The position numbers were made by a program, and so were the translations under genes. Below are positions 10,663 to 22,538 of a stretch of 64,000 bases of DNA, one piece after another (within the stretch, counting starts at the first letter, position 1; every line of letters starts with the position of its first letter). The stretch is taken from positions 868,001-932,000 of the forward strand of contig CM047810.1 of assembly GCA_026214975.1 (NCBI GenBank), in the 5' to 3' direction. A model generated the notes under the pieces. That model saw nothing but the letters and a program-made list of their open reading frames with translations. It was not told the origin of the DNA and did no database searches. The stretch comes from Gentiana macrophylla (lineage: Eukaryota; Streptophyta; Magnoliopsida; Gentianales; Gentianaceae).

Positions 10663-11025
10663 TTAAATCATATCTACGTTCACGGCTTGACGAAGCCAAA
10701 CAAGAAAGGAAGATGTCCATAAAACATCACTTTTTACATTTTTGACAAATCGGGCTAACTCGTGGCTAGCGGTATTTCTAGCCCGGGGAACAAAAGCTAC
10801 TTTTATACACCTACAGAGGTCCAACAGGTGTTTAATATCATCCAAGATAACACCAATAGACGGCCCAGAACGATTAATGGCCTTCACTAAAACTTGAGAA
10901 TCAGATAATACCAACACATCTTTCAAGTTAATAATAGGCTTTACTCGCTCCAAAGCACTTCTCACGGCCAGCGCTCCAGCCATAATTTCCGATGAAGCTC
11001 TCTGGACAACCATGCCGGCAACTTC
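10663..11025 (-). pseudogene. RNase H-like (RVT_3 type) domain, 3' part of a split remnant
   Basis: The minus-strand frame has SSEIMAGALAVRSALERV at the start, LVLSDSQVLVKAIN (the conserved SDS-x2-LV motif), and VPRARNTASHELARFVKNV at the end. This is the C-terminal half of the RNase H-like domain found in plant LINEs and in plant proteins derived from them. The first half of the domain is 13.6 kb away, at about 24626-24745, in the same orientation. The gypsy element inserted between them. Whether this was a LINE or a host RNase H-like gene cannot be decided here; a LINE is more likely given the LWKARNKF-like string upstream of the second fragment. Confidence 0.75.
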
Positions 11026-11030
11026 CAAAA
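11026..11030. repeat. Target-site duplication CAAAA, left
   Basis: CAAAA directly precedes the 5' LTR and is repeated directly after the 3' LTR (24621-24625). Confidence 0.9.
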
Positions 11031-14000
11031 TGTAATATCCCGATTTTTCTAAAAGGGCATCCTTGTCTTTTCACGAAAATCTGAATATTTGGTTTGTTTT
11101 TAAAGGATTAAAAGAAAAAGGAAAAAGAAAAGGAAAAGGATTAATTGGATTTAATTAATAAGGAATAATTAGATTTAATTGGGATTATAAAAGGAAAACT
11201 AATCCTAAATTTAACCTAGTTGTTGTTTCACGTAAAAGAAAAAAATCTGAAGAGAGGCGCAAGTTTTGAGAAAAAAGGGAGAGAAGAGGCTTTTGAATCT
11301 CTAGGCTAATCCGTTGATAAAAAAACGCAGACATCTCAAGAGAGAAAGGATCACCGCGAGAAGAGGATCGTTTTGATATCAACAATCCCTAAATCCATTA
11401 ACGTTCGTTCTTGATATTAGGGTTGTTCATCATCGTTGCTAGCTGTGTTTTTCTGAGTATAAACATCGTAGTGAACGTCTTTGGGTTGATTGTTTATAGG
11501 TTTGGAGTTAAAGATTAAACTTTTGACGGGTTGAAGCTTTGGATCGTTGTACCACGCAATTTAAGGTAACGTGGTGTTCTTATCGTATGATTAAGGTGTC
11601 ATAAAGTTATAGAGCAATTTGTATGCTTATTTTCGTGGTTTTGAATCTGTTTTGGTTGGAGTTTGGGTTGTATTTGGGTTAGAAATCGTGTTTTGAAGGT
11701 TGCAGATTTCTGGGAAAAAACCCAGGCAAACGAGCGTTTGCACAAGGGCAAACGGGCGTTTGCGATAACGGCAGCTCAACCGAGCGTTTGGGTATTTCGG
11801 ACGGACGTTTGAGGGTTTGGTTTAGATGCAGAATGTGGCTGAATTTCATGAACGGGCGTTTGGGGATTTGTGGTCGCTCGTTCAAGGCAAACATGCGTTT
11901 ACATGGAGGCAAACGGGCGTTTGACCTGTTTATTCCGTTTTTACTGTTTTATTGTGTCAGCTTGGTTTCAGGCTTCAAAATCATGTTTTACTGTTTAACC
12001 TTATGTGACAAAGCCTTGAATTAGCCTTTGATGTGTTTAGTTCCGGCACCATATGGATTCCCTAAAAAGATGAAGTGTGGGACCGTCGAAAGCTTTGGAT
12101 TTGCCTTGTGCTTCGATAAGCTAAGGTTTATCGATGTCTGTGTATGTGTTAGGGTTGTTAGAGTCTAGTGGTATTAAGAAGATGGAATAGACTGATAGGT
12201 GAGCCTTTTTGTGAATCAACTTAGGTGGCTAGTTAAACATCTAATCAAACGTATGTGTTAGATTAATAATCTTAAACATCATGCAATGCTTGGTAAGGCA
12301 TAGTACAATATCACGATGTGTTTGTTAGGTGTAGTGCCCGAAAGACAATTTGTGTAATTGTTTTTGATATTGGATGACAAAATTTATCTCACCTTAGTTA
12401 CTTGCTTTGTGCTTGTAAAGTAATACACTGCTGCAAACCCTAAGTATATCTGTATGTAACAACTTAACTCAGTGTATGGATTACACGTAAGGATTGAGTT
12501 AGTGGAGATGTGCTTAAACTGTTAGTCCGTGGTGAACTTAATCAGAGTTTAGGGTCTCTCGATTAAAACACCAATAATGCGCCCAGAACACCTTAGGGTG
12601 TGATAGTCTTATCCGGATTATCGGTAGAAGGTACCTACGTGGGGCATTTATATATGATGGCATTCATATAGGACTTGACCGATTTAATCTGTATTTCTCG
12701 ATATAATTCCGTAATCGAGGAATCTCATTAAATCGTTAGATGATCATATATGGATCAACCTTAATCCTGAGGTGATCACAGGGTGCTGCTTGTCTCGGGG
12801 TAGTGTTTGATGTGTTAGTTACGGTTCACTTAAATATGTGTTCCAAGCCACTTCTCATTGGCACTATTTCCTGATGAGTGAGTAGTTCTGATTTTCACAG
12901 ACATGGAATTCATTCCTTCCTGCGGGAAGTAGAGAGACAGTCCCCTTATTTGTTAGCCCTAAGAAAGTGATCGATCCCGGGAGTTCGCATTTGACTAATT
13001 AGCTACTAGTCAGATATGCATACTAATTGATCATGAGGGGGTTAATGGTAAATAAGGATAAGATATTCTGAGTCGGGTTCACGGAGACTTCCCACTCAGA
13101 ATGGACAGTCTATGGAGGGATAATCCGTATGTAGTGATTATATCAATGGACGCTTATTCACTCTATGGGTTGAGTATAAGTATACATCTATAACCGGTAG
13201 AGTTCAGTTTCGGGTTTATGGTGGCGTAATCCCGGAATTAATAATTAATGTACTTATTCGGTTCGATGAATAATTAATTATTGGAGCTACTTTGTTATAG
13301 GTCCATGGTCCCGATGTGGCTTCGTAATTCGGACTAATAATCTTGTTATTTGGGCCTCATTGATAATTAATTGGTCAATGCTAATTAATTGATATGCATG
13401 GATATTATTTAGTTGGGCTAATAAATATATATACTGTGAAAAGACATTTTCTGTGGGCCTGGTGGGCTTAATGTGGCGTCAATATGTCTTGGATTTTCCA
13501 AGAAATTAGTTTTCTTGGATAATGACATATTGTGTAATTAGTTATTTATTTGTTAAATAATTAATTGAATAAATAAAAGAAAATAATTTATGTATTATTT
13601 ATCTCTTAACTATAAGGATAATTATATTTTCTTATTATAAGATTATAATTATCTCTTATTTTTATTGGATAATAATAATTAGAATTATCTCTTTTATTTT
13701 TTTAAACCGATTGGGTATAGGTTTTCTCTCTTGGATTTTGCCTATAAAAAAAAAGAGTTCTTCCCGAGCCATAGGTGAAGAGAAGGCCACGGAATTCATA
13801 GAGAAAAAAGGCTAAGGAGTTCGATCCTTAGCTCCACCCGGTTGGAGAAAAACTTAGGGTTTTTCTCGGTTACATATCAAGGAGGTTCCAATTCCAAGAA
13901 TCGGTGTCCACCAACCACCGTTTGGAGAACACATTGGAAGATCAAGGCTTCTCATCCTAAGATTAAAGCTTTTCTTCCTACTATTGGTAAGACAAACTTA

Positions 14001-14887
14001 ACCCCCTTGTAGTAGTTTAAGTCCTTTAATTATGTATTGTGATGTATAAGTCGTGATCCATCCGCTGCGCGTAGATCTAACTCGTTTAGATCTAAGATCC
14101 TACATCCTTCAGTGTTCTCTGACCAGACAAAGTAGACTGTACCCACGCCGGTCAATCGATTGGCTAGACAAAGCGTCTGGTACACTCTGCCGGTCATCAC
14201 ACTATTGGGACTCAAATATTCCCGGGGCTACTAGAGCGTGTCTCTAAGTAGGTTGTATCCAGTTGTCCTAGTACATCCTATTACTAGGCGTAGTGCCCTT
14301 GTTATTCATGATGTAACAAACTTGAGCTAAGCTAGATACCTTTGGAACCTCATGTTATGCTATGAACATAATATGATAGTTAGCTATGGTTAATAACGAA
14401 ACGAATTAATAAAAGACGGCGTTGCTTTTATTTCTTTATGAGACCGACGTTATACGATCTTCTACGCGTTACTAAGTACTTATGTACTTACCCCGTTACT
14501 TTGTGTTTGTCTTTCTCTTTCCCCAAAGAAGATGAACAGGTTTCTAATGAGGATGAGTTCTTCAACGAGGACGTGTGAGATGGATGTTTTCTTTCAATAA
14601 TGTTGTTGATTCAAGTTCAAACAATGTTGTCGTTCTTTTGGATTAGTTCCGTTTGAATTCTTTTGGATTTAACGTTGGATGTTTTAGTTCTCTTTATTGG
14701 ATTTAGTTTTACAGCATTGAAAACCGTGTGTTCGATCTTTTGTTTTCCCGATTCGTTTTATCTTCCGCGTCGTTTTAGTTCTGATGTATGACGTAAGGCT
14801 TACATATATTATTGAATTTATTTGATAATATTTATGCCGAGCGCTCTTTCCGGATAAGGACTCGGTGTCCGGGAACGGAGCGTTACA
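11031..14887 (+). repeat. 5' LTR of the gypsy element (interrupted)
   Basis: Begins TGTAATATCCCGATTTTTC and ends GGAGCGTTACA, matching 22539-24620. A TATAAAA box is at 11186-11192. The LTR carries a cluster of GAGCGTTTG / GGGCGTTTG modules at about 11730-11925. It is split by a solo LTR at 12323-14111. Confidence 0.95.
12323..14111 (+). mobile_element. Solo LTR inserted in the gypsy 5' LTR
   Basis: TGTTAGGTGTAGTGCCCG...CTACATCCTTCA (1789 bp) is flanked by GTGTT on both sides (12318-12322, 14112-14116). It is absent at the matching point of the 3' LTR (around 23820). A TATA-like CCTATAAAA lies near 13740. The 3' end carries CCGCTGCGCGTAGATC, similar to the end of the solo LTR at 15484-17453, which suggests the same broad (probably copia-type) group. 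There is no internal domain or primer site, hence a solo LTR. Confidence 0.9.
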
Positions 14888-14888
14888 G

Positions 14889-14900
14889 TTTGTATCAGAG
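14889..14900 (+). promoter_or_regulatory. Primer-binding site of the gypsy element (degenerate)
   Basis: Directly after the 5' LTR the sequence reads GTTTGTATCAGAGAGG. This matches most of the usual TGGTATCAGAGC complement of initiator tRNA-Met, with a changed 5' base. Confidence 0.7.
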
Positions 14901-15483
14901 AGGTTTTCCTTGCTGTGTAGGATTTGATTTCTTCTTTAAGATAAGTTTTAGAGCTTTAGTAACCCCTCTCTTTTCTTGGTTACAGAATGGTTCTTACTAG
15001 AGGAGGAGCTAATACGAATAACACCGCGGCGACTAACACCCAGACGGGTAGCACTGAGGCAGGATTTACCGAGGTTATGATTCTGAGAAGGAGAAGAAGT
15101 GGACCAGCTACCCAGGGCCCTACAGTTTCTCAAGTGAACGCCCCGTCTGTGAGCAACATCATGCGTGGGGTGAATCAAGGACCAGATATCGTCGTTAGGG
15201 GAATAGTGGAACAAAGGGGTCCTTCACGGTTTAACCCTAACATACCGGTCATCACCACTTCAGCAGGAGTAACATCAGGAGTGTCTGTGCCTCCAATGAC
15301 CACAAGCTAGACATGATTAGGACTTTCTCATCCACCGGTGAGTACCTTCCCAACCGTCTCTGTGCAACCCCAGCAAGCGTCTGTGCCACCGGCTAGTCAG
15401 TTTTTCAGTCGTCCACAGACATCAGCGTTTTCCCCCGCACCACTAAGTTTTACGCCTCAGCCAACGGTTCTACCTCCACCACC

Positions 15484-17453
15484 TGTTGAAATAGTGTCCT
15501 AAACCCAATCGGGTTGGACCGGATCCAACCGGGTCGGATCATTTCTACTATTTCTTTATGTTTATACATATATAAAATGGCTTTTCTGTTGTCATATATT
15601 TGTTCTTTTAAAGAACCGATTATGAATTGTTATATGATAACGTCATTAGTATTAAACTGTGATAGAGAAACCATGATAGGCGATTATGGTTGATGAGATC
15701 TCTAATCACTTTAATAAGTTTGATACTTAAATGTCTCTAGTCGATGTACTATTAAACAAGGCATTGATAGTATAAAATGCATCTAGCACGTATTAGATGT
15801 CTTTTGTCTTTAAGGGCGGGGATAGATCTCGCTCTATCAAAGTGTAGAGACACTTGGGTATGCGTGGGCGTGTATTAGAGAATGCGTCGTTAGGGATCGA
15901 CCCACTTACACGGATAAGTGTCACACTATGTGGCGGTTGTGTAATTATCCTTTGGACCGAGTCTTCATGGCATCACGGTGTGGATTGTCATGCTTTGACA
16001 CTATTGAGGTTTCCCCTAGCCACGGGGCGATCATGCGGTAGTGATTGGGTATGATATTGAAGCATGCGGAGTATACATGATTGGTCGTCTAGGAATCGCG
16101 TATCCTATGATTGGGATCGAATATCCGAAATGGCCTTCTTATAAGGAATGTCTAGCTCTCGTGAATCTTTGCAAAGTGGGAGTAAACGAGTTACTTCGAG
16201 AGAGCATGATATCCAGATTATAAGATACGGTCGTTGATGTTTTGACACTCGACTAACGACCGTATGGATATTATTACAGCGATATGATTGTAAGTTACAC
16301 GGTAACTGTTTCACATGAAAGGTAGTAGTCATTGCATTTGACTCTTCCGATGATTGGGGGTCACGGTGTGTTGCTGGACGCTATCTCGTGATCGTTAGGC
16401 ATGAAGGGCTTTTTCGTAATTTGCACTTCAACATATTCGGAAGCCTATCGGGTCACACACATAAGAATATCTAGTCGGATTAAAATGTGGTTATAGTTGA
16501 TAACCAAATAAGGAAAGAATTTATCTCGTACTTTAAAGGTTATAGTGGTAAATTAATATGGTGGTATTTATTTATTGTGAATAAATTAAATACAAGATAT
16601 TAATAATATTATATTAATTGAAGAATATTCCGGATGCCAATTTATTGGTTAAAGGTGGCGCAATTTTGGGGTGTATGAGATATATTTGGATTGTGCAATT
16701 TAATTAATAGTGTTACCAAATATATTAATATTAGATATTGATAAATAAATTATATATGTGCCAGCGTGTGTTTGCACCAATTCAAGTTGGTGATTCATGC
16801 GCACCATATATTTATATATATATATAGATTTATTTGTGTAATATATATGTGATATATACATATGTGTAAATTGATTTATGGTAATAAAATAAAGATAGTC
16901 AATATTAGATATTGACAATATCTTGGGAATATTCAATATAAGATATTGACAATATCCTAGATTTATTTGATAAAAGATATTATAATAAATGAGATAAATC
17001 AATCAATTATATTTTCCTTATTTTATTGGGAAAATGTTTTCTTCTCCTCCACACCTAGTAGGGGCGCCACTTCTACTATAAATAAGAGGTGGTGTCAAGC
17101 TCTTTTGTACAACATAATTCCAAGAACTAATAGTTCTTGTGTAAAATAGAGAGCATCCTATAGAGAGTTGGAGAGAGGGAAAAGGGCCGGTCTAGCAACC
17201 GGAGTTTTCCAATAGCAATCCATGATGGGATTCCGGCGGGTCGTTCGTGTGGGACTAGCGGTAGAGGCCGAACACTTGGGCGGCTCTATGCGAGAACTAC
17301 TCTCCTTAGACGGTCAAAGCGTCGATCTTTCTTTTATCAACCAAGGTAATCACCGCCTCTAGCTTATTTGTTTATTGCTTAAACGAAGTCGATCCTGGTT
17401 AAAAAGAAATAAAATTTTAAATTCCGCTGCGTTCCCGCGTAGATTTCCTAACA
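15484..17453 (+). mobile_element. Solo LTR inserted in gypsy gag
   Basis: TGTTGAAATAGTGTCC...TAGATTTCCTAACA (1970 bp) with CCACC on both sides (15479-15483 and 17454-17458). The Pro-rich gag reading continues across the join when the insert is ignored. A TATA-like CTATAAATAAGAGG is at about 17078. The end CCGCTGCG...CGTAGAT is shared with the solo LTR at 12323-14111. No internal domain. Confidence 0.92.
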
Positions 17454-17954
17454 CCACCGCCTAGATCTGATACTTTTGTAGCACCTGGTTACACCTATCC
17501 GCAACAGACTCACCCCCAACAACAAGTTCAGCAGCCAGTTATGGGTTATCCTGCGGGTCCGACGGCTCAGAATGCTCCACCAGTTCAGCAGCCGGTACAG
17601 CATCATCAGTTTGGGGGCTACGACAGGCAAGTGGATTGGTATGATAAGATGAAGAAGCACCGGGTGCCAGAATTCTTTGGCAATGTTGAGCCAGCAGCAG
17701 CAGATTTATGGATTCATGGGTTTGAGAGGACGTGCAGAAATGTGAAAGCTCCAGAATCTGAATGGGCTCAGTTAGCAACATCCTTGTTGGCAGGAAATGC
17801 AGAAATTTGGATGGAAGCTTATGAGCAAGTTAATCCGAGGATCAAGGATTGGGCAGTGTTCAAAGACCTATTCTACAAGGAATAATTTCCTAGAACAGCA
17901 CAGAATGCCAAGGCTAATGAGTTTCTGAGTTTGAAACAAGGAAGATACACTACA

Positions 17955-18450
17955 TGATGTGATCCGTGATCGAATCAGAATTGAAATTGTCGAAGGACCG
18001 ACTGAAGGCACCAATAAAACGAGCACCGCGACCCCTAGCTAACTCGTAACTAAGAACCTTGGTATGACCTCAACCCTTAGATAACCCGTATCTAAGAACC
18101 TTGGTATACGAACGCCATAAGGTCTGCTCAGAACCTTGATAAGTTCCGTCAGGAATCCACCAAACAACGGTTTGGAATCCACCAAAACCAACGTGAGAAA
18201 ACTCACCAAAGCTTAAAAGCTTCAAATATAATATGTCAAAATTTGTCTGATGATTACAATGACTCTTAATGCCTTTATATAGGCTACACTCTCCAAGACT
18301 AATTGCTAATTTAGCAATGTGGGACAAATTAACTACAAATAAAAATAATAACAAAAATAAAAGATAATGTGGGATAATAAAATATAACTAAAATAAATAA
18401 AAGACTCCAAATAAATTTAATACGTGTCTTCTTCAACGGGAATCACATCA
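17955..18450 (-). mobile_element. Short solo LTR in gypsy gag, minus orientation
   Basis: TGATGTGATCC...GGGAATCACATCA (496 bp) has an inverted terminal repeat of about 11 bp and CTACA on both sides (17950-17954, 18451-18455). The TATA box (CCTATATAAAGG) is on the minus strand near 18275-18290, so the LTR lies opposite to its host element. The 94-residue minus frame inside it is the LTR's transcribed region, not a gene. Confidence 0.9.
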
Positions 18451-19014
18451 CTACAGTAACTCAGTACTCCCAGAAATTCCACGAGTTAGGCAGATTCTAC
18501 CCTGAAATCATGAGAAGTGAGGAGAAAAAGATTGACAAGTTTATGGAAGGATTGTCACATGAAGTGGCAAAGGGCATGCTAGGAGATAGACCTACCAGCA
18601 TGGCAAGCGTCATGGATAGAGCTTTGATTGCGGAGAGATTTGCTAGTAAACCGACGGTTGTAGTTGGAGATAAGAGGTCTTTCTCGAATTAGCAGGGAAG
18701 TAATAGAGGAGCACCGCAGCAGAATGTTAAGAGGACAGGAAATCCGGCCATGAAGGGTTCAGCAAGTGGAACGCCATCGGTTTGTGCTAAGTGTAACAAG
18801 ACACATACAGGAGAATGCATGACAGGTAGCTTGAGTTGTTTCCACTGTGGGGAAGTGGGACATTACTCGAGAGCGTGTCCTAAGAAGCTCTCTCAAGGTA
18901 ATTAGGCAGGAGGACAAGGTAACCAGCAGGGTAATCGTGCTGTAGGTAGCAGACCAGTTCGTGTTTTTGCAGCAGATGCAGAACCGGAAGAGTTAGATGA
19001 CCTTGTGGTGACAG

Positions 19015-19109
19015 GTACTTTTCATTGTTTGTGTTTATTATAGATATTTAATATGATATAGCGCGCATATGATATTATATATTTGTACTTAAATTGATTC
19101 ACTTGTTAG
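19015..19109 (+). other. Intron-like insertion between gag and protease of the gypsy element
   Basis: The reading frame ...LDDLVVTG is interrupted after GTGACAG by 95 bp that begin GTACTTTTC, are T-rich, and end ATTCACTTGTTAG. The frame resumes with GTACCTTAATC, restoring the glycine codon across the join (G|GT). Donor, AT-rich body and acceptor have the shape of a plant U2 intron. No duplication marks it as a transposon. Confidence 0.6.
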
Positions 19110-22100
19110 GTACCTTAATCATAGATAATCTAGCAGTTTCAGCTCTGTTTGATACTGGAGCTTCAGGGACTTTTGTTTCCTCTAAGATAGCTAAGAAGTT
19201 AAACCTACCTCTTAAGGAATTGGAGAGACCTTTGAGTATAACCATACCTTTGGGCAGGGTTACTAGATGTGCCCAGGTCACACTCCAAGTTAATATTAGA
19301 GTTGGGACTTACAAGTGCCAGCATGCCTTGACAGTGTTGGATTTCTCAGACTTTGATGTTATCCTGGGTATGGACTGGTTGTCCAAGAATTTTGTCTACT
19401 TGGATTGTAGAGGTAAGAGGGTGATCTTTAAGGCCCCAGGAAAATCAGCCAAGACGCTTCAGGGTAACGTATACAAGCCTAGCAAGGGTCGTCATCCGAT
19501 TATCTCAGCAGTTAAAGCCCTTAGAGCTTTGAAGAAGAGTTGCCAGGGTTTCGTTGTTTATGCATTAGATAAGGAAAAGCATAGGCCCGAGTTAGGAGAG
19601 AGACTCGTGTGGTTAAGGACTTTCTGAAGTTTTCCCGGAAGAATTGCTGGACATATGCCTGATAGGGCCATAGAGTTTGAGATCGAATTGATTGCAGGAG
19701 CATCACCAGTGGCTAAAGCACCTTATAGGATGGCACCAGCGGAGTTGAAAGAGTTGAAAACTTAGCTTAAGAAGATGCTAGAGAAAAACATCATCCAGCC
19801 AAGTACATCACCGTGGGGAGCACCGGTCTTGTTTGTGAAGAAGAAAGATGGGAGTATGCGGTTGTGCATCGACTACAGAGAGTTGAATAAACTGACGATC
19901 AAGAATAAGTATCATTTACCAAGGATTGATGATATGTTCAGTCAGTTGCAAGGTAAGAAGGTGTTCTCTAAGATTGATCTTAGGTCCGGTTATCATCAGT
20001 TGAAGATCAAGGTGTCAGATATACCTAAGACAAATTTTCATGCGAGATATGGACATTATGAGTTTTTGGTCATGCCGTTTGGACTCACTAATGCTCCATC
20101 AAAGTTCATGGACTTGATGCAAAGAGTTTTCATGCCTTATCTCGATAAGTTTGTGATAGTTTTCATAGACGATATCTTGGTATACTCTAAGGATGAGAAG
20201 GAGCATGAAGAACACCTAAGGATAGTTCTACAGACCTTAAAGGAGAACAAACTGTGCCAAGTTTTCTAAGTGTGAGTTTTGGTTGGACCAAGTTAGTTTT
20301 CCTGGGCATATAATCTCCGGAGAAGGTATTAAGGTGAATCCAGCGAAGATAGAAGCCGTTTCTAAGTGGCCTAGACCGACATCAGTAACAGAGATAAGAA
20401 GTTTCTTGGGTTTAGCTAGGTACTACCGGAAGTTTGTGCAGGATTTCTCTAAGATAGCTACACCTCTCATGAGGCTTACTCAAAAGAACGTTAAGTATGA
20501 GTGGACCAATGAATGTGAGAAAGCTTTTCAGACTTTGAAAGAAAAGTTGACCACAGCACCTGTGTTAGCATTACCGGAAGTTTTTGATAACTATGATGTA
20601 TATACAGATGCATCGGGTCAAGGTTTGGGTTGTGTTTTGATGCAATCAGGAAAGGTAATTGCTTATGCATCTAGGCAGTTAAAGGTGCATGAGAAGAATT
20701 ACCCTACACACGACTTGGAGTTAGCAGCAGTGGTGTTTGCTCTGAAGCTTTGGAGACACTATTTGTATAGTGTCAAGGCAAGGATCTTCACGGATCATAA
20801 GAGTCTTAAGTTCTTCTTTACTCAGGAGAATCTGAACATGAGACAAAGAAGATGGTTGGAGTTCGTGAAAGATTACGACTTGGACATCCAATACCATCCG
20901 GGTAAAGCGAATGTTGTAGCTGATGCACTTAGCCGGAGAGCGGTTAATGCTATCACTACCTTGCAAGAAGTTGTGGATCAGTTGGATGGGATGCAGATTC
21001 AAGTGTTTGAAAGGAAGGGTGAAGCTCATAATTTGGCGCCATTGATGGCAAGGTCAGACTTGCTAGATGAGATTCGGGCTAAGCAAGATAAGGACCCTGT
21101 GTTGATTAATTTGAAGCGAGTAGCTCGAGAGAAGCCTACAGTGGGTTATCAGTTGGACAAGAGTGGTCATCTTTGGTATGGAGACCGTTTGTGTGTGCCC
21201 GATGTGGACGGCCTAAGGGAGAAGGTTATGGATGAAGCTCATAAGATTGCTTTTGCGGTACATCCAGGAGCCACTAAGATGTATAGAGACCTCAAGGAGA
21301 GATATTGGTGGCCTGGCATGAAGTTAGGGATCGCGGAGTTGTGTGGCAAGTTGTGATACATGCCAGAGAGTGAAAGCAGAACACAGAAGGTTAGGAGGTT
21401 TGTTGAAACCCTTGGAGATACCGGAATGGAAATGGGAGAATATCACGATGGACTTCATCACCGGGTTGCCTAAGACTAGGGGCGGTCTTGACATGATTTG
21501 GGTGATTGTGAATAGACTTACAAAATCAGCCCATTTCTTGCCATGTAAAGTGGACATACCTATAAGGAAGTTCGCTACTCTGTATATCGACAATATAGTA
21601 AAGCTTCATGGTGTGCCTTTATCTATTGTATCCGATAGGGATAGTAGATTTATCAGTCACTTTTGGAAGGGCTTACAGAAAGCTTTTGGGACGAAGACTG
21701 ATTTAAGTACATCGTTTCATCCGTAGACGGATGGGCAGTCAGAGAGAACAATTCAGACTCTCGAGGATATGCTTAGAGCTTGTGTTTTGGATGCCGGAGA
21801 ATCATGGATAGATTACCTCAATTTGGCTGAGTTTGCATACAACAATAGTTACCATGCTAGTTTGGGTATGCCACCTTTTGAGGCCTTGTACGGTAGGAAA
21901 TGTAGAACTCCACTTTACTGGGATGAAGTGAGAGAGAAACATATCACAGGGCCGGAGATGGTTCAGCAAGCCAAGCAGAAGATCGAGTTGATAAGGAAGA
22001 ATCTGAAGGCCGCTCAAGATCGTCAAAAGAGTTGGGCTGACGTTAGAAGAAGACCGCTAGAGTTTGAGGTTGGGGATAGAGTTTACCTTCGAGCGTCTCC

Positions 22101-22503
22101 AATGAAGGGTGTCAAGAGGTTCGGACAGAAAGGAAAGCTAAGTCCAAGGTATGTAGGACCTTTTGATGTCATCGAAAGATTTGGGAAGTTGGCTTATAGA
22201 CTTCGGTTACCAGAGTCGATGTCTAAAGTCCACAATGTTTTCCATGTATCGATGCTTAGGAAGTGTCTATCTAAAGTGGACGTGGAATCTGAGATTGATC
22301 CGGAAGTGTGGCAAGATAATCTTTCGTACGTGGAGAGGCCGATAAAGATTTTGGATAGAAAAGAAAAGATGATAAAGAGGCGAGTGATCCCGTTAGTGTT
22401 AGTGCAATGGAGCAATCATGCACCGACTGAAGCCACTTGGGAAGTGGAAGCGTACATGTTCAACGAGTTCCCGGAGTTCCCTCATCTACCAGGTACGATC
22501 TAG
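19110..22503 (+). pseudogene. pol: pol of the gypsy element: PR-RT-RH-INT-chromodomain
   Basis: Protease: ALFDTGASGTFVSSKIAK (DTGA active site, about 19142). Reverse transcriptase: [25 protein letters not shown] and [10 protein letters not shown] (catalytic YIDD-type box as FIDD, about 20163). RNase H from about 20590: [14 protein letters not shown] and FTDHKSL. Integrase: H-H-C-C finger ending CDTCQR (about 21352), [16 protein letters not shown], and a TDGQSERT box. The C-terminus has LVQWSNHAPTEATWE (about 22397-22441), a chromodomain. Defects: TAG in place of Gln at about 19763 and 21724, a frameshift near 20260 in the last part of RT, and another near 21345 in the integrase finger. The order PR-RT-RH-INT is typical of Ty3/gypsy. 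Confidence 0.95.
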
Positions 22504-22522
22504 TTTTGAGGACGAAACTCCT

Positions 22523-22538
22523 CTTAAGGGGGGAGGAA
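22523..22538 (+). promoter_or_regulatory. Polypurine tract of the gypsy element
   Basis: AAGGGGGGAGGAA directly abuts the TG of the 3' LTR, the expected plus-strand primer position. Confidence 0.9.

Larger units (their letters stand above)
14987..19014 (+). pseudogene. gag: gag region of the gypsy element, broken by two solo LTRs
   Basis: The frame opens at 14987 (MVLTRGG) and stops at a TAG at 15308. A Pro/Gln-rich segment follows, cut by the solo LTR at 15484-17453, and resumes at 17459. The core gag segment (FFGNVEPAAADLWIHGFERT at about 17672-17731, then SEWAQLATSLL) ends at a TAA near 17883. The second solo LTR (17955-18450) cuts it again. Gag then continues (FHELGRFYPEIMRSEEKKID) through a TAG at about 18690 to a zinc knuckle CFHCGEVGHYSRAC (C-x2-C-x4-H-x4-C, about 18838-18879). 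Another TAG lies near 18903. Gag would coat and package the element RNA; this copy cannot. Confidence 0.9.

Noticed and set aside
18070..18354. 94-residue minus-strand protein
   Set aside because: It lies wholly in a solo LTR downstream of its TATA box; it is the transcribed LTR leader, not a gene.
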